From assembly GCA_002840125.1 (NCBI GenBank), contig PGZF01000001.1:682001-746000 (forward strand): 64,000 nt of DNA, given 5' to 3'. Each line of letters opens with the position of its first letter. Within the stretch, counting starts at the first letter, position 1. The notes beneath the pieces are model-generated. The model was not told the origin of the DNA. It saw only the letters and a program-made list of their open reading frames with translations, and did no database searches. The stretch is from Gammaproteobacteria bacterium HGW-Gammaproteobacteria-15 (GTDB lineage: Bacteria; Pseudomonadota; Gammaproteobacteria; Enterobacterales; Alteromonadaceae). This document shows, piece by piece, positions 16,212 to 25,606 of the stretch. The position numbers and the translations under genes are program-made.

Positions 16212-17525
16212 TTAATGCACCAGCTTTAACTTATAACCTGACGGTGCAGCGTCGTCTTGCTCGGCCAGCAGCATATAATGCTCGCCCGGCGTTAACATTA
16301 TGCTGTCAGTTTTATCCAGTAAGGTGGTGCTGCCGTTTTCTGCTACCTGTACCAGTGCTATAGCATAGTAGTCTTTTGGCAGGCTCAGGGTTTGTTGCTT
16401 TTTAAATGCCAGGTTTTTCACGTTGTATCTGGCATTGGCAATGGTTTCGTTTGAGCGGACAAAATAAAACTGCAGCTGGGTAAAATCGGCTACCAGGTTA
16501 GCGACTACCACATCATGGGCCTGCACCTGCGGTTTATCCGGTTCAGTAACACTTAACGCTTCTACCTTTTGTTGCTCATTAGCATATAACAACACTGCTT
16601 TACTGTTACCGGCAGCCACACTTAATAACGCACTGTTTAGTAATAAAGTGCCGTTGCTATCACGGGCTGATAAACTGTAATCACCTTTTACCACTGGTAA
16701 ATAATCGCTTAACTGGCCGGTAGCGACACTGGCAACATTCTGGTTGTCCAGTGCAACGTTAATGTCCTGCTCCAGGCTGTTATATAAACGGAACTGGGCA
16801 CTGGCATCGGTGTGATCATAAGCGGCTACAGTAGAAGAGTTCAGTATTACATCCACTGACAACTGCCCCGCTAACGGGCCAAACTTGTCACGTATAATCA
16901 GTACATAATTGCTGGTGTAGGCAAAATTAACGCCTTTGGCCACAAAAAGTGGCGTATTACCACCTGCTTGTGTCAGGTACACATTAAACTTACCCAGCTC
17001 TTTGCCATTGGCAACTGAACTGACTTCCTGAAAAGATAACGAATCAACCAGCTCGGCATCGGCAAAGCCTTTACTCTCTGCGCTAAGGTGAACATCCAGT
17101 GTTGGATGCTGTGCAGATAAATTGGCCAGATGCAGCTTAAATTGTTTATCCAGGCTTTCATCACGCTTAAAGCTCAGGCTCAGATAATCAAACTGCTCAT
17201 CTTTTTGCGTGAGTATAAACAGGGTTTTATTGCCCTCAGCCAGCGACATCTCTTTACTAAGCAATTTATCAGCACTGGCCACATCGGACAGCTCCAGTGT
17301 GTACGAATCTGGTGCTACAGCAACCAAAGCACTGACATCACCGTAAGTGGCAGTACCAATTGCTTTATCACCGGCTTTTAGCGAGGTGTTACCAGCAGTG
17401 GCAGCACCATTGTAAAACTGCAGATAAGTTTCTGCTGTAGCATTATCACTGCTGCCGCCACCGCAGCCGGCCAAGCCCAGCAAGGCGCCAAGCGCCAGCA
17501 GCCGTAAAGAATAAACTGATTTCAT
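16212..17525 (-). CDS. DUF4397-domain lipoprotein
   Basis: 437 aa from the ATG at 17525 (AGGA eight bases upstream). A lipoprotein signal ends LLGLAGC (Cys21), followed by GGGSSDNATAE. The rest is all-beta and contains repeated units of the DUF4397 type: LQFYNGAATAGNTSL... then LHLANLSAQHPTLDVHLS, FRLYNSLEQDINVALDNQ and VANLVADFTQLQFYFV, each an Ig-like domain of about 100 residues. The family is surface or periplasmic in many gammaproteobacteria; function unknown. It stands alone, with about 220 bases upstream that hold a short tandem repeat. Confidence 0.8.
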   Translation of the reverse strand: MKSVYSLRLLALGALLGLAGCGGGSSDNATAETYLQFYNGAATAGNTSLKAGDKAIGTATYGDVSALVAVAPDSYTLELSDVASADKLLSKEMSLAEGNKTLFILTQKDEQFDYLSLSFKRDESLDKQFKLHLANLSAQHPTLDVHLSAESKGFADAELVDSLSFQEVSSVANGKELGKFNVYLTQAGGNTPLFVAKGVNFAYTSNYVLIIRDKFGPLAGQLSVDVILNSSTVAAYDHTDASAQFRLYNSLEQDINVALDNQNVASVATGQLSDYLPVVKGDYSLSARDSNGTLLLNSALLSVAAGNSKAVLLYANEQQKVEALSVTEPDKPQVQAHDVVVANLVADFTQLQFYFVRSNETIANARYNVKNLAFKKQQTLSLPKDYYAIALVQVAENGSTTLLDKTDSIMLTPGEHYMLLAEQDDAAPSGYKLKLVH

Positions 17526-17680
17526 GTAATCTTCCTGAGGGTAATATAACAACGGCTCAGAGTAAGGATTTAACGCACTGAACGCTATGGCGCTTTACCA
17601 TTCAAAACAGTTGGTTACGCTTAGTTACAAACTGGCTTTTTTAGCTTTTGATTTTTGCACAGTCTTTTATAGCGTTTAGC

Positions 17681-17701
17681 TGGCCTTTAGTTGGCCTTTA
17701 G
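17681..17701. repeat. Two tandem copies of a 10-base unit
   Basis: TGGCCTTTAG occurs twice in succession, separated by one base, in the gap between two lipoprotein genes. A similar GCGTTTAGC precedes it. Too short to assign a function; it could be slippage. Confidence 0.5.
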
Positions 17702-17751
17702 CGGATCTGTTATGGGAGAAAAATGCAAACTGGCCGCGGTGCGCGCAGTTG

Positions 17752-18174
17752 TTAAACTTTATCCAGTTTAAAAAACACGCCATCCCATAACATATAAGCC
17801 GTATTGTTCTCGGCTTTAATCAGTATTGCACCAGGAGCTACCCAGTCTGACGGGCAGCCAACGGTCAGTATTTCTGTGCTTTCACCAGTGATGCCAAGCT
17901 GTTGAAACCGCGCCCGGTATAACGAATAGAACTCAGCTTCAGCTAATGTTGTAAGTGTAAATTGTGGCTTGTCGCAAACTTCATCGGCAAAACTCACTTT
18001 GGTATCGGTATAGCTTGCCTTAGTACCAAACCAGGCTTTGGCATCATCCATACCCATAGCACTGATGCCCGGGAATTTTGCATCGGTTACTTGCCAATGC
18101 CCCTGGTACCATTTGCTGTTATCGCTTGAGCAAGACAACAGAAATAACGTTAGTAGCAAGCTGATATAGCGCAT
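17752..18174 (-). CDS. Small lipoprotein, unknown
   Basis: 140 aa with a lipoprotein signal peptide, MRYISLLLTLFLLSC (Cys15). The mature part opens SSDNSKWYQGHWQVTDAKFPG and contains two further cysteines (CDKPQF and VGCPSDW), which could form a disulfide. The shape, a short Cys-anchored beta domain, resembles lipocalin-like small lipoproteins, but I do not recognise a family. AGGAGTT precedes the ATG. A decayed toxin gene lies just upstream on the opposite strand. Confidence 0.65.
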   Translation of the reverse strand: MRYISLLLTLFLLSCSSDNSKWYQGHWQVTDAKFPGISAMGMDDAKAWFGTKASYTDTKVSFADEVCDKPQFTLTTLAEAEFYSLYRARFQQLGITGESTEILTVGCPSDWVAPGAILIKAENNTAYMLWDGVFFKLDKV

Positions 18175-18271
18175 TAATAACTCCTAAAGTTAGCCGGCAT
18201 ATAAAAATAAAGCTTAAAGGCAACAGTAACCAAGCCGCCAGGGTTAATCAACACCTCGATGCTGGGTAACC

Positions 18272-18466
18272 GCCTTTGTTGATTTTTTGCAGCAGTTTCC
18301 CGACTCAGGCCGGATACCATTAGAGTTACCCCATTCAATCTATCGCGAAGTTGTATTGCCGCCATGCCGAGTCTTTTACCGCCAAGCTGACGGGCAGGTG
18401 CTGATACTGCATGTGATGCGCGATGAACAGCAGCTGCGGGCTTTTATGCTAAAGCCAGAAATTTAG
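18272..18466 (+). pseudogene. Truncated RelE/ParE-family toxin remnant
   Basis: In one + strand frame the segment reads FPDSGRIPLELPHSIYREV, VLPPCRVFYRQADGQVLIL and HVMRDEQQLRAFMLKPEI before TAG at 18466. This is the conserved C-terminal half of ParE-type toxins (SGRxxPE..., YREV, CRVFYR, ILHVMR). There is no start codon in this frame: a TAA lies at 18245-18247, and a possible N-terminal piece (QAARVNQHLDAG) is in another frame just upstream. No antitoxin gene is adjacent. The gene is broken by truncation or frameshift. Confidence 0.7.
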
Positions 18467-18640
18467 CGGTAAGAAAAAGAAGGCCAAAGAAAGCTTTGCT
18501 CTGAAGGTGCTGATTATTTGATGCCTCTGACTAACAATTGTAGAGTATGAATACAAACAACGTTAACCTTAATGTCCGCCAATAGCCGGCTTTTCTTGGT
18601 AGTTGTCGGGGTTTCGCTCCAACTGTGGTTTGGAACAGCC

Positions 18641-20119
18641 TTAGCCACACGCCTTCAGATTTCGGCTTAAACCAATCTCTTTTTGCTGCTCGCGAGCGAC
18701 ATTGCTACCCAAGTCTGCGGCTTTTTTCAGCCAGGCTTGCCCTTCCATTTTGCTGTTTTGGCAATACAGTATTTTGCCAAGGAGTGCAGCCGCTTGTAGA
18801 TGTCCCTGTTTAGCGGCTTGTTCTAAAAAGGAAATTGCCAACTCGCTGTCGCTCCGTAGTTTGTTGAACAATTTATATGACGCATCGGCATTTTGAAATT
18901 TAACAGACATAACCTTGAGAATTTCCAGAGCCTTATCTTCGTCAACTTCAACCTGAATACTACCGGTGTAGTACCCGGTATTCGGATAGCTTTCATTAAA
19001 GTCATGGATATTGTAGTGGAACTCACCTTTCTCGACGGCATACAACAGGTTGTCTGACTCATCGAATGACAATGATCCCGGATCAGCCAATTGTGTATGA
19101 TAAAGTTTCATAATATCGCTTTGGGTAACTATTTTATTAGCTGCCGCTACAAGGTTATCTGCTCCTGCTATCTTTGACGAAACGAGCTGTTTTGAGAACG
19201 TTATGGCTTGTTGCTTAAACTCTTCAGCTCTAAGGTGTTGCGCCAGGGAAGAATAGGTAGCCAGTTCTTTTTCAACTGCAGGACGATGGCCAAGCAAGGC
19301 CGCGTTATGCCGCCAAAATCTGGCGTCATTTTCATATTTATCTTTACCGGCAAACTGCTCAGAATTTGGCCCAAGCCGATATGCTTCATCAACAATTGAC
19401 CACCAAAGAATTTGAAACTGTATATCACCTGATTCTGCTTTGGTTTTTATCAGTATTGCCTCTTTTGTTGGCGCGTAATAAGTTCCGAACTTGTGGCCTG
19501 ATGCCAGATCATTACCTGCCAACCAATTCCTAATCGAGCCAGCTTTGCCCAAGGTACATTTTTCAGTAACAGATAAGTAATTATTCTGTTCGATACTGGT
19601 CAAACAAGCATTATCGGGCAGCATAAAATATAAGTATGACAGAACAGGCAAAGAAAAAAGCACGAGCAAAGGCAGTGCGGCTTTTCTGAAGCCTGATGCT
19701 TCCTCAAGCTGAAAAGGTTTAACTGAATGTTCACTGATGGCTTGCCATTCGAGCCTTGTAAGAGACTTTTTACTTGTTACAAATGCGACTCCAAATGGTA
19801 TTGGCGCAGCCAGAAACCAAATAACCTTAGCCTGGAACAGAACTCCTAAAGCGATGTATGCCAATCCGACGATCAGCATCACGGGAATTCGGGCAGCTGA
19901 AGAATATAAACGCCCCACATACCTGGCAAACAGCCCGGCGATTGCCGGAAACACAAAGCTGGCAACAATGAGGCTCAGAATGAAATGTTGCCCCAGCAGG
20001 ATCAAGAAAAATGTTGCCGGTACTAGTCCAATAACAGCTGCCAAAAGGGCAAATATTGGTTTTTCTTGCTGAACAAGTTTGGTATAAGCTTGTTCCATTT
20101 CCTCTCTTTCATACCGCAT
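18641..20119 (-). CDS. Membrane protein with C-terminal Sel1-like repeats
   Basis: 492 aa. Residues 28-130 hold four hydrophobic segments and 168-188 a fifth. The remaining ~300 residues are soluble and helical, ending in Sel1/TPR-like units: AISFLEQAAKQGHLQAAALLGKI and GQAWLKKAADLGSNVAREQQ. A conserved cysteine pair (NACLTSIEQ, TEKCTLG) follows the last membrane segment, so the soluble part may be periplasmic. The ATG at 20119 has AAGG 8 bases before it; an internal ATG at 20098 is an alternative. It is the last gene of a three-gene set downstream of the c-di-GMP riboswitch. Function unknown. Confidence 0.65.
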   Translation of the reverse strand: MRYEREEMEQAYTKLVQQEKPIFALLAAVIGLVPATFFLILLGQHFILSLIVASFVFPAIAGLFARYVGRLYSSAARIPVMLIVGLAYIALGVLFQAKVIWFLAAPIPFGVAFVTSKKSLTRLEWQAISEHSVKPFQLEEASGFRKAALPLLVLFSLPVLSYLYFMLPDNACLTSIEQNNYLSVTEKCTLGKAGSIRNWLAGNDLASGHKFGTYYAPTKEAILIKTKAESGDIQFQILWWSIVDEAYRLGPNSEQFAGKDKYENDARFWRHNAALLGHRPAVEKELATYSSLAQHLRAEEFKQQAITFSKQLVSSKIAGADNLVAAANKIVTQSDIMKLYHTQLADPGSLSFDESDNLLYAVEKGEFHYNIHDFNESYPNTGYYTGSIQVEVDEDKALEILKVMSVKFQNADASYKLFNKLRSDSELAISFLEQAAKQGHLQAAALLGKILYCQNSKMEGQAWLKKAADLGSNVAREQQKEIGLSRNLKACG

Positions 20120-20144
20120 GGGGATACCTTGTTTAACACAACAT

Positions 20145-20867
20145 TTAAAGCCCGACTACGGCATCTGCTCGCTGCGGTTCGTTGGCAAGCTGATCTTTCG
20201 CTGCGGTAATCGCCTGTTGCTGGAATTGAGAGATCCGATTAACCAGTATTAATGTTACAACAGCCAGAGCAATAGTAATTATCTCGCCTGCCTGGCCAAG
20301 CAGGTTCAAATTCAGCAATTCCGGCAGCGGCATACTGTCCATTTTTCTCATCTGCCGGAATAAATACTGGCTAAAAAAATTATTTACTAACCAGCAAAAC
20401 CACCATAAAGGTAGAATCAAAGAACTGCTTGTTAAAGAAACATTTTTGGGTGACTCACTTACCTGCCATATTTCGCTCATTGCCTGATAAGGCTTCCACA
20501 AAGAAAACACGGGAATAAAAAACCAACCAACAGACCATCCCGGAGAAAACTCCATGGTTATGTTGGTCAGCTGCTTTGCATTGTAGCTAACCCGGTGTAT
20601 CCATTTCAGAATAAGAAAGCCTGAAACAATAAAAACAACTAAATATAGGAGACCCACAACCCTCTGACGAGCGTCATTGGCTATAGCATCAGCAGTTGCT
20701 GCTTGCTCAGAGCTGTAAAAACCCTGCTGAAAATTCTGCAATAGCTGATATTCGAGCCAGCCGGAAAACATGGCAACAATGGCTAAAACTATCTGCGCAT
20801 ATAAACAATACCTGACCCAACGGGTTAAAGCTGAGGCGTCTTTGACACCCGAATTTATAGTGTTCAC
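20145..20867 (-). CDS. DUF4328-domain membrane protein
   Basis: 240 aa with four to five hydrophobic segments. The signature SPGWSVGWFFIPVFSLWKPYQAM (about residues 108-130) followed by SEIWQVSE is diagnostic of DUF4328, a membrane family of unknown function often found near regulatory or envelope genes. It is 25 bases upstream of the Sel1-type gene and 130 bases downstream of the small lipoprotein gene, all on one strand. Confidence 0.8.
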   Translation of the reverse strand: MNTINSGVKDASALTRWVRYCLYAQIVLAIVAMFSGWLEYQLLQNFQQGFYSSEQAATADAIANDARQRVVGLLYLVVFIVSGFLILKWIHRVSYNAKQLTNITMEFSPGWSVGWFFIPVFSLWKPYQAMSEIWQVSESPKNVSLTSSSLILPLWWFCWLVNNFFSQYLFRQMRKMDSMPLPELLNLNLLGQAGEIITIALAVVTLILVNRISQFQQQAITAAKDQLANEPQRADAVVGL

Positions 20868-20997
20868 AATATATCCTTAGCGGCAAGGTACTGACGTAAT
20901 TGCATTTTGGTTAGATTCAATAAAATCAAGTCAGCCGTCAGTTTTGTCCAGGTTTATAATGTCCCGAACCTGAAGTATCACGCTCACCAATCAAGTC

Positions 20998-21342
20998 TTA
21001 CTTAGCAAGCTTCATTGGCGGCATTGTCATCCAATTGTCGTAATATTTTACCTGCGTTGCCTTAAAACATTCGTCAACCTGCTCTTTTTCAGCATGCAGG
21101 GTTTTACACTGGGCATAGTGTGAATCTGCACCAGTTTCATATAATCTTTTGGCGAGATACATACTCATCATGGCGTCGTAGTCACATCTGTTATTAGCAG
21201 CTTTATCCTGCTTCAGCTCGTCAGCTAATGCCGAAATGCAACGCTGTTTAAGCTTATCCTGATGCTCCGCAGTAGATATAAATGGTTTACTGCTGCATGC
21301 AACCAATGTTAAAGCGGTAATGACAATAATGATTAGTCTCAT
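20998..21342 (-). CDS. Small lipoprotein under a c-di-GMP riboswitch
   Basis: 114 aa from the ATG at 21342, chosen because AAGGGA lies 4 bases upstream and the signal peptide MRLIIIVITALTLVAC starts there (Cys16 lipobox); an upstream ATG at 21363 is possible. The mature part is helical and charged with four further cysteines (RCISA, RCDYD, QCKTL, ECFKA) that could make two disulfides. No family recognised. Its leader contains a cyclic-di-GMP-I riboswitch, so it probably takes part in a c-di-GMP response such as adhesion or a surface lifestyle. Confidence 0.65.
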   Translation of the reverse strand: MRLIIIVITALTLVACSSKPFISTAEHQDKLKQRCISALADELKQDKAANNRCDYDAMMSMYLAKRLYETGADSHYAQCKTLHAEKEQVDECFKATQVKYYDNWMTMPPMKLAK

Positions 21343-21439
21343 ATTTCCCTTAAAATAATTCATGGCCTGTATTCAAGGGGAAACTGCTTAGAAAACAAAC
21401 TATTATCAATAGGTTGTTTGAGATATATCCAAGATACAT

Positions 21440-21550
21440 AACTAAGCGAATGCAGCCACTGCCATCATGCACTTTTCATAAAAAAGTTTTTAGATCAGCG
21501 GTTTTGCGTCCTGCCCTTTCGGTACAGTTTGCCCTTTAATTGTCTTAGCC
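21440..21550 (-). ncRNA. Cyclic-di-GMP-I (GEMM) riboswitch
   Basis: Read on the minus strand: AAAGGGCAAACTG, then CC-GAAA-GG with the conserved GNRA loop, then CAGGACGCAAAACCGC. The second arm has CCGCUG pairing with CAGUGG and an ACUUUU/AAAAGU apical stem. CTAAG/CTTAG at 21544-21548 and 21442-21446 can close the outer helix. GGGCAAAC, GAAA and GGACGCAAA are the invariant GEMM-I elements. The A/T-rich hairpin at 21392-21419, followed by TTTTC, may be the expression platform before the lipoprotein gene. Confidence 0.85.
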
Positions 21551-21708
21551 TGCGAAGAAACACATAATAAATTATGAACTCAAGCTGAACACGTTGAAGC
21601 TATACAAATAATTACAAATTGACAAGTTATTTTTTAACGACTCCAGTTACCGTACTGTAAGGCAAAATGAAAATTGTATAAGTAACGGCTGGGCTAGCTG
21701 GTTGGCAG

Positions 21709-22923
21709 CTACTGCGTAACACTGCGCCGCATATCAGGCAGCCATACCGCCAATATGCCCAACAGTGGTAACCAGGCGCATAGCTTAAAGATATAAGTAA
21801 TGCTGGTAGCGTCGGCCACTATGCCCAACACTGCGGCGGCAATGCCGCTAAAGCCAAACATCATGCCGTAAAAAATGCCCGAGATCATACCGATATTGCG
21901 CGGTACCAACTCCTGAGCAAATACAATAATGGCAGAAAACGCCGACGACATAACCAAACCTATCAGTACCGTTAGCACAGCAGCGCCAAACAGGTTGCTG
22001 TAGGGTAACAGCAAGGTAAGCGGTGCTGCGCCTAAAATAGACACCCAGATCACCGGCTTGCGACCTATTTTGTCGCCTACCGGGCCACCTATGACGGTGC
22101 CTACCGCCACTGATGCCAGAAACAGAAATAAAAATAACTGCGAGTCGCCAACCGATACAGCAAACTTTTCAATCAGATAAAAGGTGTAAAAGTTACTCAG
22201 GCAGGTCATATACACGTATTTGGACAACACCAGCAGCGCCAGTACCAGCAACGCCTGCTTGGTTTGCCGTGGCGATAAACCGTTATCAGCAACTACACTG
22301 CTGCGTTTGTCCGCAGTGGCATGTGAGGCAATAACCCAGCGGCTAACCCGCTGCAGCACGATAATGCCCACTATAGCGAACAGACAAAACCAGCCTATGC
22401 TGCCCTGCCCGCGCGGAATAATAATCAGTGCCGCTAACAGCGGCCCCAGCGCAGAACCGGCGTTCCCGCCCACCTGAAACACCGCCTGCGCCAGGCCATA
22501 GCGGCCGCCTGATGCCATACGTGCCACTCTTGAAGCCTCAGGGTGAAAGGTGGATGAGCCCAGGCCAATCATCGCAGATGCCAGCAGCAAGATGCCAAAG
22601 CTGGTTACCAGACTTAGCATAACCAGGCCCAGCAGCGTAAATACCATGCCAAGCGGTAATAACCAGGGCTTAGGGTGTTTGTCGGTATAAAAGCCTACCG
22701 CAGGCTGTAATAACGATGCCGTGATTTGAAAAATCAGCGTGATCAGGCCAATCTGGGCAAAGCTCAGCAGATACTGCTGTTTTAGCATCGGGTAAATGGC
22801 CGGTAATATCGCCTGGATCAGATCGTTTAACAAATGCACAAAACTGACTGCCCCAACCACCGGCAGTGCCAGTACAGCAGGTGCAACAGCAATAGATGCG
22901 GCAGCCTTAGTAACGCTTGTCAT
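21709..22923 (-). CDS. fsr: MFS efflux transporter, fosmidomycin-resistance (Fsr) type
   Basis: 404 aa from the ATG at 22923 (GGAG six bases upstream). It has twelve membrane segments; the first contains FVHLLNDLIQAILPAIYPML, the Fsr signature (HxxxDxxQ-type), followed by YTDKHPKPWLLP after TM2 and GSSTFHPEASRVA after TM4. The C-half has GPVGDKIGRKPVIW. In E. coli Fsr confers fosmidomycin resistance; the natural substrate is unknown. Monocistronic. Confidence 0.87.
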   Translation of the reverse strand: MTSVTKAAASIAVAPAVLALPVVGAVSFVHLLNDLIQAILPAIYPMLKQQYLLSFAQIGLITLIFQITASLLQPAVGFYTDKHPKPWLLPLGMVFTLLGLVMLSLVTSFGILLLASAMIGLGSSTFHPEASRVARMASGGRYGLAQAVFQVGGNAGSALGPLLAALIIIPRGQGSIGWFCLFAIVGIIVLQRVSRWVIASHATADKRSSVVADNGLSPRQTKQALLVLALLVLSKYVYMTCLSNFYTFYLIEKFAVSVGDSQLFLFLFLASVAVGTVIGGPVGDKIGRKPVIWVSILGAAPLTLLLPYSNLFGAAVLTVLIGLVMSSAFSAIIVFAQELVPRNIGMISGIFYGMMFGFSGIAAAVLGIVADATSITYIFKLCAWLPLLGILAVWLPDMRRSVTQ

Positions 22924-23080
22924 AATTCTCCGGCGACGGGTAAACGAAAAAGGCGGCAAGTATATACTATCGGAACATTAGCAGAACACCGCCAAGCGCC
23001 AGGTTGCCGCTTAGCTGCGGTATTTACGGCGACATTCAGCAAAGATCCACGCTGCGTGCCAATACCGCAGTTAGCCGGAC

Positions 23081-24004
23081 TTACTTTGCTTGTTTTAATT
23101 GCTGTAAAACGGCGGCAGGATCAGAAAAGTCTCTGATCTCAGTTAATACCTTGCCATCTTTTACTTTTAATAACAGCGGAATATTGCGCACGTTGAAGTG
23201 CTGAAACAGCACCCCATTAGTGTCAATGTTAAACGGTATGTTCATGTTGTACTGCGCGTTAAACTCCGCAAGGGCACTATCGTCAGTCCATAAATGGTTG
23301 ACGATACCGATCCAGCCAGCGTCTGTAGCCTGCGACGCTAAGGCATTAAGCCGTTGTTGCGCACTTTTGCAATGCTTAGCCATAGCCGGGCGTGATTCAG
23401 CAAGATACCAGTCGCACCAGGTGGCGGTAAAAAACAGATAATGCTCGCCCTGCAGATACGGCGCTGTCAAACGTTGTTGCTCTGCACTGCTGATATTGTC
23501 TGAACTTGCCACCGGTAACTGCTGCCCCTGTGCCAACCGCTGCACCAGGCCATCCAGTGCTTTGTCAGACTCGTGGCTGCTATACACCTGCTGGCCAGCG
23601 CTATTCATTAACACAGAATATGGTGTACCCACTAAGCCCAGCGAGGTGGCAAGCCGGCCACTGGTATCAAGCCAAACCGGCATGGTTAAACCAAAGCGTT
23701 GCACAACGGCAGCGATTTCTTCTGTTTTTTCATTGATATTGATGTTTACCGCGATAAAATTTACCTTGTCGCCATAACGTTGATATAACGCCTGAAAATG
23801 CGGCATCTGCTCGATACAGGGTTTGCACCAGGTGGCCCACAGTTTGATATACAGCGGTTTTTCTGCCGGTAATGCACTGAGGCTCATGGCTGACGCATCC
23901 GGAAACTTTTCCAGTTCAATCAGCTTTAAATCGGCTGATGCAGCATTAACAGGTTGCATCGCACCCAACCAGGAAAACAATAACAAGCAGACTAACTTAG
24001 GCAT
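23081..24004 (-). CDS. Periplasmic TlpA-type protein with two thioredoxin domains
   Basis: 307 aa from the ATG at 24004, preceded by AAGGAG; the longer in-frame version has no signal sequence at its start and is rejected. A signal peptide covers about residues 1-22. Domain one has the redox motif WCKPC (Cys60, Cys63) and the cis-proline GTP (about 128), as in TlpA/ResA. Domain two (about 185-307) repeats the fold, but its motif is TWCDWY with only one cysteine (Cys197), and it has a later NIPLL cis-proline. So domain one is probably a disulfide reductase, and domain two a binding or single-cysteine partner. Confidence 0.85.
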   Translation of the reverse strand: MPKLVCLLLFSWLGAMQPVNAASADLKLIELEKFPDASAMSLSALPAEKPLYIKLWATWCKPCIEQMPHFQALYQRYGDKVNFIAVNININEKTEEIAAVVQRFGLTMPVWLDTSGRLATSLGLVGTPYSVLMNSAGQQVYSSHESDKALDGLVQRLAQGQQLPVASSDNISSAEQQRLTAPYLQGEHYLFFTATWCDWYLAESRPAMAKHCKSAQQRLNALASQATDAGWIGIVNHLWTDDSALAEFNAQYNMNIPFNIDTNGVLFQHFNVRNIPLLLKVKDGKVLTEIRDFSDPAAVLQQLKQAK

Positions 24005-24192
24005 TTTTAACTCCTTTTTATTTGCTGCTGAAGATGCTAACTGCGCTGTTAGCCTGCGTATTGTAAAATTGCGACACCGGCAACCATAGCGACAGTAAGC
24101 CTGTGCTGGTATGCCAAATACCGATAACAGTTTAATAAAAATGCTTTGCTGAGCACCTGTCACCCGAAACAAAAGCAGGTGCTGTTTACATG

Positions 24193-25245
24193 CTAAAAAG
24201 GTGCCGGGTATTGCTGTAAAAACAGCGCTACGTCATCCAACACAGCATCGGTCAATGGCAGAGTAAATGCAGCCAGGTTCTGTTGCAGCTGTGCCATGCT
24301 GGTTGCGCCGATAATGGTAGAGCTAACACCATCTACCTGGTTAATCCAGGCCAGTGCCAATGCGGGCGCTGACATACTGTGGCTGTGCGCCAGTGCAGTA
24401 AAAGCCGCAATTGCGCTGTTTGACTGCGGCGTATCACGAAATAAGCCGTTGCGCTGTAGCATACTCCAGCGCGTGCCCTGCGGGCGGGCGCCATTAAGAT
24501 ACTTACCGCTTAAAGCGCCCCCAGCCAGCGGCGACCAGGGTAAATAGGCGATGTTTTCATGTACACACTGCTCAATCAAATAGGGCCAGTCTTTAGTATG
24601 CAACGGACTAAATTCATTCTGAATGGATACCATGCGGGGTAAATAGTGCTGGGTGCTTAACTGCAAATACTGGCTAATACCCCAGGGTGTTTCATTCGAC
24701 AGCCCGCAAAAGCGGATTTTACCGGCCTTTACGCAGCTATGCAGTGCTTGCAGCAAACCCAGTATCTGTTCAGTTTGTTGCTCACCGTTAACGGCAGAAA
24801 ATCCGATACGGCCAACACGGTGCTTACCAAAATGCGGTGACACCCGGTTGGGCCAGTGCAACTGATATAAATCGAGATAGTCGGTTTGTAAGCGCTGCAG
24901 TGATGCATCTACCGCTTGCAGCAAGGTAGCCGGTGTCATATCGCCGCCACCGCGCACATGCGCCAGGCCATTACCTGCCATTTTACTTGCCAGCACAATA
25001 TCGCTGCGCTTGCTGGGGTTACGACTAAGCCAGTTACCTATAATACGCTCAGTTCTGCCATAGGTATCAGCCGTAGGCGGAATGGCATACATTTCAGCGG
25101 TATCAATAAAATTAACGCCCTGCGCCAGCGCGAAGTTAAGCTGGGCATCAGCATCGGCCTGGTTGTTCTGACAACCCCAGGTCATACTGCCTAAACACAC
25201 TCTTGATATCTTAAGCTTGCTGCTACCCAAAACGGAATATTGCAT
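24193..25245 (-). CDS. tas: Aldo-keto reductase, Tas family
   Basis: 350 aa (beta/alpha)8 NADPH-dependent oxidoreductase. The full set of AKR landmarks is present: LGSMTWG at the N-terminus, the catalytic FIDTAEMY (Asp, Tyr) near residue 47-54, the Lys in VLASKMAG, the His in LYQLHWP, and the C-terminal cofactor-binding IIGATSMAQLQQNL. The pattern Q(N/S)xADAxxQL(N/D)xAxxQGxNxID matches E. coli Tas well. Substrate unknown; Tas was identified as suppressing a tyrosine auxotrophy. Single gene. Confidence 0.88.
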   Translation of the reverse strand: MQYSVLGSSKLKISRVCLGSMTWGCQNNQADADAQLNFALAQGVNFIDTAEMYAIPPTADTYGRTERIIGNWLSRNPSKRSDIVLASKMAGNGLAHVRGGGDMTPATLLQAVDASLQRLQTDYLDLYQLHWPNRVSPHFGKHRVGRIGFSAVNGEQQTEQILGLLQALHSCVKAGKIRFCGLSNETPWGISQYLQLSTQHYLPRMVSIQNEFSPLHTKDWPYLIEQCVHENIAYLPWSPLAGGALSGKYLNGARPQGTRWSMLQRNGLFRDTPQSNSAIAAFTALAHSHSMSAPALALAWINQVDGVSSTIIGATSMAQLQQNLAAFTLPLTDAVLDDVALFLQQYPAPF

Positions 25246-25606
25246 AACGACCTCTTTAATCTTTTAACCACCGGCTGCTGTCACCTGTGCGGCACCTTAG
25301 CCCAATAGCAAAGCGCAGGCAACCTGGAGGTAAAAATTACCTATTTGTTAATTAAAATATGAAATTAATGCCCCTGGTTGTGATGGCAAAGCACTAGCGG
25401 CTAACTGTCCCACGCTTAGCAGAATTTGAAATAAAACTATATTAATCAAACAACTGAATAAACCCCCTTGCTCATTTCTGGCTTGTTTTTCAGGCTGGCC
25501 CATATACTGCACCGGTATTGTTGTCCTGCTGCCTGGACATGTTCACCACCGGTTGACCAATACTGGTTACCGCTGAAGTTTTCACTTAATTAAGGAGAAC
25601 CTAACT
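25246..25606. other. Intergenic region between divergent tas and the PA2169-family gene
   Basis: 361 bases with no convincing gene. It must hold both promoters. The only promoter-like feature I would note is TATACT at 25503-25508, read toward the + strand gene, without a good -35, which would fit a stress-type (sigma-S) promoter. AAGGAG at 25594-25599 is the ribosome site of the next gene. Confidence 0.5.

Noticed and set aside
18174-18365. Minus-strand ORF of 63 codons
   Set aside because: It is the antisense shadow of the ParE-like fragment read on the + strand, without a ribosome site or family features.
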